From the NCBI GenBank assembly GCA_023662705.1, contig JAMPIM010000022.1, positions 1-32,771 on the forward strand: a DNA stretch of 32,771 nt. Reading direction: 5' to 3'. The stretch comes from Candidatus Gastranaerophilales bacterium (GTDB lineage Bacteria > Cyanobacteriota > Vampirovibrionia > Gastranaerophilales > Gastranaerophilaceae). Both the position numbers and the translations under genes were made by a program. The notes under the pieces were generated by a model, which was not told the DNA's origin, made no database searches, and saw nothing but the letters and a program-made list of their open reading frames with translations. Of this stretch, positions 7,091 to 15,111 are shown piece by piece; position 1 is the stretch's first letter, and each line of letters begins with the position of its first letter.

Positions 7091-7414
7091 ATGATTAACA
7101 AACGTTGGTATGACAGTGATCCTATTTTAAAAGAAGCATTAGAATTATTGAGATTACAACCTGATGAAACAAAATCAGAAGCTGCTGAATTTATGCTTAA
7201 ACTCCAAGAACAGGTTGCAGCAGAAGTTATAGACCATGTTTACGATATTATTAACACATATCAAGGAAAAGGCAATCGTTGGTATGATAACGACCCTATG
7301 CTTATTAAAGGGGTTGAGTTATTGAGAAACGCTCCTGCGGATATTCAGAGAGTTGCAGCGTTGAAACTTCTTCTTGCACTTGAAAGAAAAAGCTTTGAAG
7401 GAGTTGAAATCTAA
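7091..7414 (+). CDS. Small internally duplicated RWYD-motif protein, function unknown
   Basis: A 107-residue soluble protein that I cannot assign to a family. It is made of two tandem helical units of about 40 residues. The first begins NKRWYDSDPILKEALELLR and the second begins GNRWYDNDPMLIKGVELLR. Each continues into an Ala/Leu-rich amphipathic helix. The ATG at 7091 is chosen because GTGAGG at 7079-7084 then lies 6 nt upstream; an in-frame GTG at 7079 would destroy that site. The stop codon TAA directly abuts the folE2 ATG, so the two are translated together. A role linked to GTP cyclohydrolase is possible but unproven. Confidence 0.8.
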   Translation: MINKRWYDSDPILKEALELLRLQPDETKSEAAEFMLKLQEQVAAEVIDHVYDIINTYQGKGNRWYDNDPMLIKGVELLRNAPADIQRVAALKLLLALERKSFEGVEI

Positions 7415-8209
7415 ATGAAAGACGTTCAAAACCAGACAGATTCCCGCGGGGTTGATATCCAGAAAGTTGGTGTAAAAAATCTTGAAATGCCTCTTGTTAT
7501 CCAGAGAAAAGATGATGAAGACAAGGTAATTTATGCATCAGCTACTGTTGGAGTATCACTTCCAGCGCATTACAAAGGTACTCACATGTCTCGTTTTGTT
7601 GAGGTTTTGAACGAATGGAGAAGCAAAAAGAGCCTTGGAATTGACATGAAAGGCTGCGTTGAAGCGATTGTAAACCGTCTAGATGCTAAATCAGGATATT
7701 TAAAATTTGATTTCAAGTACTTTATAGATAAAACTTCTCCTGTAACAGGAATTTCTGCTCCAATGTGCTATGATTGTACATTTGAAGGCATACTTGATAA
7801 CTATGGTGAAGAAGATGAGGAATACAGATTCTTTCTTGGCGTAAAAGTTCCTTGTACAACTCTTTGTCCGTGTTCAAAAGAGATTTCCGAATATGGTGCT
7901 CACAACCAGCGTGCAATTGTTTCTGTTAAAGTTACTTATCCGGAAGACGAACATATTTGGTTAGAAGATTTGGTTTCAGATATTGAAAAATGCGCATCAT
8001 CAGAACTTTATCCACTTCTAAAACGTGAGGATGAAAAATATGTTACCGAACATGCTTATGATAATCCAAAATTTGTTGAAGATGTTTTGCGCGATGTGGT
8101 TCTGTTACTCAGAAACGATGACAGAATAGATTCATTTGAAGTTGAATGCGAATCATTAGAAAGTATTCATAACCATTCAGCTTGGGCATATCAGCAAGAA
8201 GGTATGTAA
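7415..8209 (+). CDS. folE2: GTP cyclohydrolase IB
   Basis: A 264-residue FolE2-type GTP cyclohydrolase, which makes 7,8-dihydroneopterin triphosphate for folate or for queuosine-type precursors. The family hallmark is the stretch LCPCSKEISEYGAHNQRA (about residues 150-167), containing the metal-ligand Cys region (C151, C153) and H163. HMSRFVEVLN (57-66) and the C-terminal SIHNHSAWAY are also typical. FolE2 can use metals other than zinc and often replaces FolE1 under zinc limitation. No zinc-regulator box was recognised here. It starts directly after the stop of the RWYD protein, with no gap. Confidence 0.95.
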   Translation: MKDVQNQTDSRGVDIQKVGVKNLEMPLVIQRKDDEDKVIYASATVGVSLPAHYKGTHMSRFVEVLNEWRSKKSLGIDMKGCVEAIVNRLDAKSGYLKFDFKYFIDKTSPVTGISAPMCYDCTFEGILDNYGEEDEEYRFFLGVKVPCTTLCPCSKEISEYGAHNQRAIVSVKVTYPEDEHIWLEDLVSDIEKCASSELYPLLKREDEKYVTEHAYDNPKFVEDVLRDVVLLLRNDDRIDSFEVECESLESIHNHSAWAYQQEGM

Positions 8210-8224
8210 TATAACTTAATAGTA

Positions 8225-8253
8225 TTGCCCTGTTTGGGAATCTAATATACAAT
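8225..8253 (+). promoter_or_regulatory. Sigma-70-type promoter for fliPQR-flhB
   Basis: TTGCCC (8225-8230) and TACAAT (8248-8253) are separated by exactly 17 nt. The predicted transcript starts near 8260 and has a leader of about 50 nt before fliP. No sigma-28-like flagellar promoter (GCCGATAA) was seen. Confidence 0.6.
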
Positions 8254-8262
8254 AATGTGGGG

Positions 8263-8279
8263 AGGAGTCTACAACTCCT
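8263..8279 (+). promoter_or_regulatory. Leader hairpin upstream of fliP
   Basis: AGGAGT (8263-8268) pairs perfectly with ACTCCT (8274-8279) around a 5-nt loop. A weaker competing pair, CAACT (8272-8276) with AGTTG (8286-8290), is followed by ATTTTTT. The two cannot form together. The ribosome-binding site AAGGA is at 8299-8302. Confidence 0.45.
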
Positions 8280-8309
8280 TGGTAAAGTTGATTTTTTAAG
8301 GAATATAAA

Positions 8310-9062
8310 ATGAGAGATTTTAAAAAGTGGGGATTTGCACTTTTCGGGCTGTTATTTAGCGTGTTGCCTTCATCTGCTGCAATGTCATTCCCTAATATTA
8401 ATATCGGAATGCAGACAGCAAATACTCCGCAGGATTTTACAAACGGTTTGCAGATTTTAATCTGGTTAACTATTTTAACTCTTGCTCCCAGTATTTTGAT
8501 TATGACAACATCATTCGTAAGACTCGTCGTTGTATTATCGCTTACACGTCAGGCAATCGGAGCAAGTAACTTACCTCCAAATCAGGTTTTAACAAGCTTA
8601 GCGTTAATTCTTACATTCTTTATTATGGCACCGACTTTTAATGAAATAAATGAAAAAGCTTTACAGCCGTATATGAATAATCAAATTACACAGCAAGCAG
8701 CCTTGGATAGAGGGATTGAACCGATAAGAACCTTTATGTTCAAACAAACCCACGAAAAAGAGCTTGCACTGTTTGTTCGTATGGCAAAAATTGAGAAACC
8801 TAAAACTAAAGATGATGTGCCGACTTATGTGCTTTTACCATCATTTATATTGAGTGAGCTAAAAACTGCATTCACAATCGGCTTTGTTGTTTATCTTCCG
8901 TTTCTGGTAATCGATATTGTCGTATCTTCCGTTCTGGTTTCAATGGGGATGATGTTCCTGCCTCCAACAATGATTGCGCTGCCGTTTAAACTTATTATGT
9001 TTGTTATGGTTGACGGTTGGTATTTGATTGTTCGCTCTTTAGTCGAAAGTTTTGTGAGGTAA
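8310..9062 (+). CDS. fliP: Flagellar export gate protein FliP
   Basis: A 250-residue FliP, the five-copy core of the flagellar type III export gate in the inner membrane. A cleavable signal peptide is evident (residues 1-24, charged start, hydrophobic core, ending SSAA), as expected for FliP. Then come a helix pair around LTILTLAPSILIMTTSFVRLVVVLS (residues about 52-76), the characteristic RQAIGASNLPPNQVL loop, a periplasmic segment, and a C-terminal hairpin with SELKTAFTIGF, LPFLVIDIVVSSVLVSMGM and LPFKLIMFVMVDGW. AAGGA precedes the ATG. fliQ starts 3 nt after the stop. Confidence 0.97.
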   Translation: MRDFKKWGFALFGLLFSVLPSSAAMSFPNINIGMQTANTPQDFTNGLQILIWLTILTLAPSILIMTTSFVRLVVVLSLTRQAIGASNLPPNQVLTSLALILTFFIMAPTFNEINEKALQPYMNNQITQQAALDRGIEPIRTFMFKQTHEKELALFVRMAKIEKPKTKDDVPTYVLLPSFILSELKTAFTIGFVVYLPFLVIDIVVSSVLVSMGMMFLPPTMIALPFKLIMFVMVDGWYLIVRSLVESFVR

Positions 9063-9065
9063 TAA

Positions 9066-9338
9066 ATGCAAGATATCGTAATAACACTTCTACAAAAAAT
9101 GTTTATTCTTACTTTACAAATCTCAGTTCCAATTCTGTTAGTTGGGGTTGTAATCGGTTTAATGGTCAGTATTTTCCAAACTGTTACACAGATTCAGGAA
9201 TCAACATTGACATTTGTACCTAAAATTGTTGGCTGCGTAATCCTTTTGATATTCCTTTTACCTTGGATGTTCAGCGTATTCATTACAACGGTCAACGAAT
9301 TTATGTCAATGATACCGCAATTAATAGGGGCAATGTAA
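9066..9338 (+). CDS. fliQ: Flagellar export gate protein FliQ
   Basis: A 90-residue protein with two transmembrane helices (about residues 15-38 and 52-76), the standard FliQ length and layout. FliQ packs around the FliP-FliR ring in the export gate. The conserved stretch VGVVIGLMVSIFQTVTQIQE and FVPKIVG are diagnostic. GTGAGG at the end of fliP provides the ribosome-binding site. It lies between fliP and fliR with gaps of only 3 nt on each side, so the genes are translationally coupled. Confidence 0.96.
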   Translation: MQDIVITLLQKMFILTLQISVPILLVGVVIGLMVSIFQTVTQIQESTLTFVPKIVGCVILLIFLLPWMFSVFITTVNEFMSMIPQLIGAM

Positions 9339-9341
9339 GAA

Positions 9342-10121
9342 GTGTTCGGACTTGATGTACTATTTTCGGTAAGCAATATAGTCTTGTTTATGGCAATTTT
9401 AACAAGACTATCCGGCTTGTTTGCATCAGCTCCGTTGTTTTCAACTTATCCTATTCCACAGCAGGTAAAAGTTTGGCTTGCTGCCGTCATTGCATTTATA
9501 TTATTTCCGATTGTTCAAGCAAATGCTCATTTTGCAGTACCAAATTCAGCTCCTGCATTAACACTTATTCTTTTTAAAGAATTTCTTGTCGGCTATGCCA
9601 TCGGATTCTGTGCAAACATTTTATTCATTGGCGTTGAACTGGGTGTAAATACGTTTGCTATTCAAATGGGTTTATCTGCCGATCAGGCATTAAATCCTGC
9701 CTCCGGCGGGACATCTCCTGTTATAACGCAAGCTTATACTTATCTTGCAACTATGATTTTTTTAGGGCTGGGAGCTCATCAATGGTTGTTTTCGGCAATA
9801 TATAACAGTTTCAAAAGTATGCCTGTCGGATACACGGTATCCTTTTCACCACAGATATTTGAACAAATACTTATAGTAACAGGACATGTTTTTTCAGTGG
9901 GATTAGGAATTGCAATTCCTATTTTCAGTGTATTATTTATTACGGATATTCTCTTAGGTTTTACATCTAAAATGATGCCTCAGATGAATATCTTTATGGT
10001 ATCTATGCCATTAAAAATATATTTAGGCCTATTATTATCACTTATATTTATGCGACCTATGGCAGAATATCTGGGAGTAATAATAGAACAGTTTATGACA
10101 AAAATTTCAGTAATATTCTAG
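9342..10121 (+). CDS. fliR: Flagellar export gate protein FliR
   Basis: A 259-residue polytopic membrane protein of FliR length, the single-copy subunit that completes the FliP5-Q4-R1 gate. Recognisable segments include FMAILTRLSGLFASAPLF near the N-terminus, FLVGYAIGFCANILF, the ALNPASGGTSPVITQ loop (family DP/NP...SPVL region) and the C-terminal MPQMNIFMVSMPLKIYLGLLL. The start is a GTG at 9342, 3 nt after the fliQ stop. No in-frame ATG is close by, and the spacing to GGGG at 9327-9330 is loose, so coupling to fliQ probably helps initiation. Confidence 0.95.
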   Translation: MFGLDVLFSVSNIVLFMAILTRLSGLFASAPLFSTYPIPQQVKVWLAAVIAFILFPIVQANAHFAVPNSAPALTLILFKEFLVGYAIGFCANILFIGVELGVNTFAIQMGLSADQALNPASGGTSPVITQAYTYLATMIFLGLGAHQWLFSAIYNSFKSMPVGYTVSFSPQIFEQILIVTGHVFSVGLGIAIPIFSVLFITDILLGFTSKMMPQMNIFMVSMPLKIYLGLLLSLIFMRPMAEYLGVIIEQFMTKISVIF

Positions 10122-10129
10122 GATAAAAA

Positions 10130-11212
10130 ATGGGCAACGAAGCAGCAGAAAAAACCGAAGAAGCCACCACCCGACGGCGAACGAAAGAGCGCGAACGAGG
10201 CAACGTAGCTAAAAGCAAAGACATGGAATCCGCCATGGTAATGGTCGGAGGAATTGCCTTGCTCTGTGTGCTTGCAAAACACATGTTTACAACAATAACA
10301 AGCATGATGAAAGATACTTTTACAAACTTGAATCCTGCTTCAATTGATACTTCCAGCATCGTTGGCTTACTCTATCCTTATTTCAGATATTTAGGAATTA
10401 TAGTTGTTCCGTTCCTGGTTCTTATAGCAATTCTTGCAATTGTTGTAATAAGAATGGACGTTGGTCAGGTATTTGCTTTAGAAAAAGTAAAAATTGATCT
10501 TCAAAATCTCAGTCCTAAAAGAATGCTGGAGAATGCAAAACGAATTGTTAATCCTTTCCAACCGCGTTCAATGGTGGAATTCGTTAAATCAATTCTTAAA
10601 ATTGTTATTGTAGCAGCATGCGGTTATTCTGCCGTAAATAGCAGAAGAGGAGACTTAATAGGACTTGTCGGCTTAGAAATTCCTATTGCATTACAAATTG
10701 TCGGTTCTATTCTTATTCACATGATTATTAATATGTGCCTTGCAATGCTGATTTTAGGTTATTTAGATAAAAAATACCAGACTTATGAATACGAAAAATC
10801 AATTAAAATGACAAAGCAGGAAGTCAAAGACGAGCACAAAGACACTGAAGGGGATCCGAAAATCAAAGCCCGCATCAAATCAATTCAAATGCAAATGGCA
10901 CGCCAGCGCATGATGTCTGAAATTCCGACAGCGGATGTTGTTGTAACCAACCCAACGCACTATGCAGTTGCAATAAAATACGACAAAACAAAAGCACCTG
11001 CTCCGATTGTCGTAGCAAAAGGGGTTGATTATCTTGCATTCCAAATTCGTGAAATAGCAAAAGAAAATAAAGTTCCTATCGTTGAAAACAGACCAATTGC
11101 CAGAGCTTTGTATAACAACGTACCTATTGATGGAATGATACCATCAGACTTGTACGTTGCTGTTGCAGAAATTCTGGCATTTGTATATAATTCTAAGCAT
11201 AATAATGAGTAA
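10130..11212 (+). CDS. flhB: Flagellar export switch protein FlhB
   Basis: A 360-residue FlhB, which switches the export gate from rod/hook to filament substrates. The N-terminus EKTEEATTRRRTKERERGNVAKS (read in two parts, residues 7-18 and 19-29) is typical. Four membrane helices lie near residues 34-53, 86-109, 151-169 and 185-213. The cytoplasmic domain carries the autocleavage motif NPTH at 274-277, so self-cleavage between N274 and P275 is expected. AGGA overlaps the fliR stop. flhA does not follow; a tRNA gene starts after 3 nt instead. Confidence 0.97.
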   Translation: MGNEAAEKTEEATTRRRTKERERGNVAKSKDMESAMVMVGGIALLCVLAKHMFTTITSMMKDTFTNLNPASIDTSSIVGLLYPYFRYLGIIVVPFLVLIAILAIVVIRMDVGQVFALEKVKIDLQNLSPKRMLENAKRIVNPFQPRSMVEFVKSILKIVIVAACGYSAVNSRRGDLIGLVGLEIPIALQIVGSILIHMIINMCLAMLILGYLDKKYQTYEYEKSIKMTKQEVKDEHKDTEGDPKIKARIKSIQMQMARQRMMSEIPTADVVVTNPTHYAVAIKYDKTKAPAPIVVAKGVDYLAFQIREIAKENKVPIVENRPIARALYNNVPIDGMIPSDLYVAVAEILAFVYNSKHNNE

Positions 11213-11215
11213 TTT

Positions 11216-11289
11216 CTCCTCGTAGCTCAGCCGGATAGAGCGCAGGTCTCCGAAGCCTGAGATCGCGGGTTCGAATCCCGCCGAGGAGG
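11216..11289 (+). tRNA. tRNA-Arg (anticodon CCG)
   Basis: A complete 74-nt cloverleaf: acceptor CTCCTCG with CGAGGAG, D-arm GCTC/GAGC, anticodon stem CAGGT/GCCTG with loop CTCCGAA, and T-arm GCGGG-TTCGAAT-CCCGC. The anticodon CCG is at 11250-11252 and reads CGG (Arg). The 3' CCA is not encoded, so it must be added enzymatically. It begins 3 nt after the flhB stop and is probably cut from the flagellar transcript or has its own promoter inside flhB. Confidence 0.96.
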
Positions 11290-11297
11290 TTTTGTTA

Positions 11298-12575
11298 TTA
11301 ATTGTTCTTCTCTTTAAAAATTTTTAAGATTGTCTGATCACTAATATCATGTTTTATAAGCATTTCTTCTATATTTTTATAAAATTCGGACTGAAAAACA
11401 GTTTGATACAATCCTTTACTCGGAATTTTTGTCAAAAGAAACTTTAATACTGATAAATTTTGCCCCTCAATAGCTTTATCTATTGCTGTTCTTCCTAGGT
11501 CATCACATGACTCAAAATTATAACCGCTTCTATCAATTATATCAATTACTTCAGATAGCTGCTTTATTTCATCAAAGTTTTTTGGATAAATTTCTGTAAT
11601 AAAATGTCCTATGTTTTCACCAATATCACTGATTGATTGATTAGAAATTTCACTAAAATACGGTTGTTTTATATAATCCAAGAGTTGAGTAATATCAAGG
11701 AAACCTTCTTGTTTATAGTATTCTCTCATTTTTGTTAAATTTTTTAATGCAAGATGTTTTTCAAACACCTTTAGTAGATCACTACTTATATTTCCTATTT
11801 TTTTAACATTAATATATTCAAAAATAGTTTTACCTTTATATGTTGCATCTAAATCAGGTTTTCGGGCAAAAAAATCTTCTTTTGCTAATGATTTTATATT
11901 CCCTGAATTTAAGAGCATAAACGAAGCAGGAGGAGTATCAGGATGAGTGTTATTTATATCAGATTTCATTGATAACAAGCTAATATAAGGTGAATTTTCT
12001 TTTTTTATTGCTAATTGGAGTGGTGTAAGTTTTGTCTTTGGATTAATATAATTCGCATCTACATGATCTGAAATACAAATAGATAACGGACTAAAGCTAT
12101 TAAAGTGTTTTAAATTGTTAATATCAATCATATAGGCATTGTTACCGTTAGAATCAACAACATTCCAATCTACTTTACCATATTTACCAATATTATTTAT
12201 ACGATGCAAAGCAAATAACATTTTTTCATCATTTCGTTTTACAGCACGAATTAACAAAGTATCCCCGTTAGAATCTTGTGAATTTATATCAATATCAGGA
12301 TGAGTGTTAAAAAATTCTTCAACAAGAAGCCAATTGTCAATAAATGACTCCAACTCAAAGATTTTATCGCTTTGCACCTTATCAGGGTTTAATGTCGATT
12401 TGGGCGGAATATGTTTTAGCGAAGTAAAAATTGCCTTTATTTTAGCCCAAAAAGAAGTTTTAGGATTTACTGCGTTTGTATTATTAACTCTTTGAACAAT
12501 TGGCTGCATACCTCTCTGTTTGGCTCTTAAGCCTGTAGAAGCAATATTATTTGCACTTATCTGTTGTATTTTCAT
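11298..12575 (-). CDS. Ankyrin-repeat protein with MKIQ-type N-terminus
   Basis: A 425-residue protein. Ankyrin-like units are visible near residues 99-128 (DSNGDTLLIRAVKRNDEKML), 138-165 (DSNGNNAYMIDINN), 179-208 (KTKLTPLQLAIKKENSPYISL) and 351-381 (DDLGRTAIDKAIEGQNLSVL). The middle is helical without a clear family. No signal peptide or membrane helix is seen. The N-terminal 40 residues are polar and disordered and begin MKIQQ, similar to the protein at 17374. The ATG at 12575 is preferred over a TTG at 12581 because AGGA then lies 7 nt upstream. Ankyrin repeats mediate protein binding; the partner is unknown. Confidence 0.85.
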   Translation of the reverse strand: MKIQQISANNIASTGLRAKQRGMQPIVQRVNNTNAVNPKTSFWAKIKAIFTSLKHIPPKSTLNPDKVQSDKIFELESFIDNWLLVEEFFNTHPDIDINSQDSNGDTLLIRAVKRNDEKMLFALHRINNIGKYGKVDWNVVDSNGNNAYMIDINNLKHFNSFSPLSICISDHVDANYINPKTKLTPLQLAIKKENSPYISLLSMKSDINNTHPDTPPASFMLLNSGNIKSLAKEDFFARKPDLDATYKGKTIFEYINVKKIGNISSDLLKVFEKHLALKNLTKMREYYKQEGFLDITQLLDYIKQPYFSEISNQSISDIGENIGHFITEIYPKNFDEIKQLSEVIDIIDRSGYNFESCDDLGRTAIDKAIEGQNLSVLKFLLTKIPSKGLYQTVFQSEFYKNIEEMLIKHDISDQTILKIFKEKNN

Positions 12576-12649
12576 TATCAATTCCTGAATGTTTATAGAC
12601 TTTAATTATAAAACTTATAAAAAATAAATTTGCGCAACTCAAACATTGC

Positions 12650-12679
12650 TTGTATTTTTCCCTTAAAATATGTTATAAT
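12650..12679 (+). promoter_or_regulatory. Promoter for the GGDEF gene
   Basis: TTGTAT (12650-12655) and the consensus TATAAT (12674-12679) are 18 nt apart, with TGT directly before the -10 (extended -10). The predicted start is about 25 nt before the GTG start codon. Confidence 0.7.
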
Positions 12680-12712
12680 TAGGATTATTATAGGAAGTAC
12701 AGGACAATATAA

Positions 12713-14602
12713 GTGGGCTTTTTTGATAATATTAAAAATATTAAAAAAGAAATTGACAGAGTCGAATCCAGTGTTTATTCCGGCAAACAATCTTTAATGG
12801 AAGTTTATGAACGCAATGTGAAATTGGAAGCTGAAATTGCAGTAAGAACAAAGGAGCTTGATACTGCAAACCGTCAAATGCTTACTTTGCAACACATTTG
12901 GGATATGATGAATTCATCAAAACCATTGTCCAGTGTACTTAATGCTATCGTAAACAGTTTGCAAGGAGAACTGGGCTATCTTCACAGCTGCATTGCAAAA
13001 AGGCTTGTCGACAAAGACGGAATTTACCTGCAATTGGTTGCATGCTCAGGAGAATTGTTCGGAGACAATTTTATTGAAAATTTCAATTGCGAACCTTGTG
13101 ATTTAAGAATGAAATTTCCTGATATTGAAGAACTCTCTAATACAATAGAAAAAAATCAGATTTATCATTCAAAAGATATTAAAACTCTTCTAAAAAATGT
13201 CATACCGAATCAATCAGATGAATTTATTGAAGAACTTGCTCATAATACAAATGCTAAGTCTTACGTTCTTGTTCCGCTCGCATATAAACATTCTCACTTT
13301 GGCTCACTGCTTGTATTTTCGTCAAGAGAAGAAGCTACCGAAAATGAACTGAATTTCTTAAACCTGTTTGCTAAACAAATCGAACTGGCAATCACAATTG
13401 CGGACTTATTTCAGGCAGTAAAAGAACAAGCCGTAACAGATGGTATGACAGGATTGTTTAACAGAAGATATTTTGAAGAATTCATAAAAAAAGAAGCAAT
13501 TCGTGCTAACCGTCAAAACCAAAAATTTACTGTTATAGGACTTGATTTAGACCATTTAAAACGAATTAATGATAAATATGGCCACAACTACGGTGATATC
13601 GCAATTAAAGCCATTGCTGAAGTCCTTAAAAGCAGCTGTCGTTCTATTGATATTGCAGCCAGAATGGGCGGAGAAGAATTTAACGTAATTTTATCAGGTG
13701 TTGACTCTCAAGGCGGTTTAGTATTTGCAGAACGTATAAGAAAAACAATTGAAGCTATTCAGTTGGAAAAAATCGGGAATATTACTGCCAGCATAGGTGT
13801 AGGAACATATTTTGAGCATTCAGAAGATATTGATGAACTGCTTGAATTAGTTGATAATGCTATGTATTCTTCCAAGCGCAACGGTAGAAACAGGGTAACT
13901 CTTGCAACTCCTATTACAGAAACATCCTGGCAGGAAGTTGCAATATCAACATTTGTTGATATTCTTTCAAAACATCAAATTCCGATTGACTCAAATACAT
14001 CCAAGCTTTTAGATGAAAAGTTACAGGAAATGAGTATTAATAATGATATTGTATATCAGGTTTCTGATGAGTTGGTTGCAACCTATAATCCGGAGCATAC
14101 GGAAGGTGGTACAAAACGTAAAGTTCTTTTAGCTACTTTACTGGCAAAACGCTTTGATTTACCAAAAGAAAGTATTGATAAGCTAAAAATTGCAATTCTT
14201 TTATATGATATCGGCAATACAATGCTTCCAAAAGAATTACTTAATAAAAAAGAACCTTTGAGTGAGGAAGATAGAATTTCAATTAAACAGCACCCGATTA
14301 TTGCCGCAAGAGAAATTTTGCAGCCGATAAGCAGAGTTAACGACATCATTCCGATTATTGAAAAACACCATGAGAACTGGAACGGAACAGGTTATCCCTG
14401 CAACATTTCGGGAGATGCAATCCCAATTGAATCCCAGATAATTTTGATTATAGACTCTTATTTTGCACTAATGGAAAATCGTCCTTACAGGGCTGCTATG
14501 AGCAAAGATGAAGCTATTAAAACAATTTTGGACGAAGCAAACAGCAAATGGAGTGACAAGCTCGCAACGGAATTTGTTGAGATTGTCAAAGAGGATATAT
14601 GA
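12713..14602 (+). CDS. GAF-like/GGDEF diguanylate cyclase with degenerate HD-GYP domain
   Basis: A 629-residue cytoplasmic protein. A coiled coil (about 8-60) leads into a GAF-like sensor (about 65-235). The GGDEF domain (about 238-397) has an intact active site, GGEEF at 319-323, and a product-inhibition site RSID at 310-313 exactly five residues before it. The C-terminal HD-GYP-like domain (about 405-629) keeps H527, HHE (552-554) and NGTGYP (557-562), but the central HD pair reads YD (498-499), the following Lys is N502, and the late Asp of the D-x-x-D-A motif is F584. Cyclic di-GMP synthesis is therefore likely and hydrolysis unlikely. The start is GTG with AGGA 8 nt upstream. padR overlaps its stop by 4 nt. 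Confidence 0.92.
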   Translation: MGFFDNIKNIKKEIDRVESSVYSGKQSLMEVYERNVKLEAEIAVRTKELDTANRQMLTLQHIWDMMNSSKPLSSVLNAIVNSLQGELGYLHSCIAKRLVDKDGIYLQLVACSGELFGDNFIENFNCEPCDLRMKFPDIEELSNTIEKNQIYHSKDIKTLLKNVIPNQSDEFIEELAHNTNAKSYVLVPLAYKHSHFGSLLVFSSREEATENELNFLNLFAKQIELAITIADLFQAVKEQAVTDGMTGLFNRRYFEEFIKKEAIRANRQNQKFTVIGLDLDHLKRINDKYGHNYGDIAIKAIAEVLKSSCRSIDIAARMGGEEFNVILSGVDSQGGLVFAERIRKTIEAIQLEKIGNITASIGVGTYFEHSEDIDELLELVDNAMYSSKRNGRNRVTLATPITETSWQEVAISTFVDILSKHQIPIDSNTSKLLDEKLQEMSINNDIVYQVSDELVATYNPEHTEGGTKRKVLLATLLAKRFDLPKESIDKLKIAILLYDIGNTMLPKELLNKKEPLSEEDRISIKQHPIIAAREILQPISRVNDIIPIIEKHHENWNGTGYPCNISGDAIPIESQIILIIDSYFALMENRPYRAAMSKDEAIKTILDEANSKWSDKLATEFVEIVKEDI

Positions 14603-15111
14603 TTGAGCTTTTAATTTTACACGAACTGAACAAAAAAGTTTTAACAATGTACGGAATTTCAAAAGAAATTCGTCTTGAGTTTTCTGTACTGACTACGCCA
14701 AGCTACGGCACTATTAAACCCGCATTGAACAGACTTGAAAAATCAGGGTTTATTAAAACGCAAAAAACAATGTCTAACGGCGGAAGACCTTCTACATACT
14801 ATTCAATAACTTCTCAAGGCAAAGAAGAGATTAAAAGGCTTATTTTACTGCCTCCGCTTGAAAATCCGATACAATTTTTGCCGAGTGCAAGAATTAAATT
14901 ATTTTGCGCTGATATACTGGATAATAATGAGCAAAAAGAATTATTTAAAATTTTACAACTAAAAGCTGAAAGCATACTAATTGATACAAAAACAATGCTT
15001 GAAACTCGCAGTTCGGATTTTTATCCAAAAATGATTTTTGATAATCTGACTTGCGAATACAAAAATTTTATATCTTTATTGGAGGGGTTTGCAAATGCCT
15101 GCAAAAATTAG
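14599..15111 (+). CDS. PadR-family transcriptional regulator
   Basis: A 170-residue PadR-type regulator. The winged-helix N-terminal domain (about 1-78) has the family pattern: LLILHELNKKVLTMYGISKEI, read in two parts around residues 4-23, then PSYGTIKPALNRLEKSGFI and GRPSTYYSITSQGKEEI. The C-terminal half is a helical dimerisation region. The ATG overlaps the stop of the diguanylate cyclase gene (ATGA), so they are coupled. The DUF512 gene starts 17 nt before its own stop. PadR proteins usually repress their own operon in response to a small ligand. The target here cannot be read. Confidence 0.9.
   Translation: MIELLILHELNKKVLTMYGISKEIRLEFSVLTTPSYGTIKPALNRLEKSGFIKTQKTMSNGGRPSTYYSITSQGKEEIKRLILLPPLENPIQFLPSARIKLFCADILDNNEQKELFKILQLKAESILIDTKTMLETRSSDFYPKMIFDNLTCEYKNFISLLEGFANACKN

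Noticed and set aside
4422..8309. Sigma-28 flagellar promoters
   Set aside because: No GCCGATAA-type -10 with TAAA upstream was found before fliO or fliP; both have ordinary -10 boxes.
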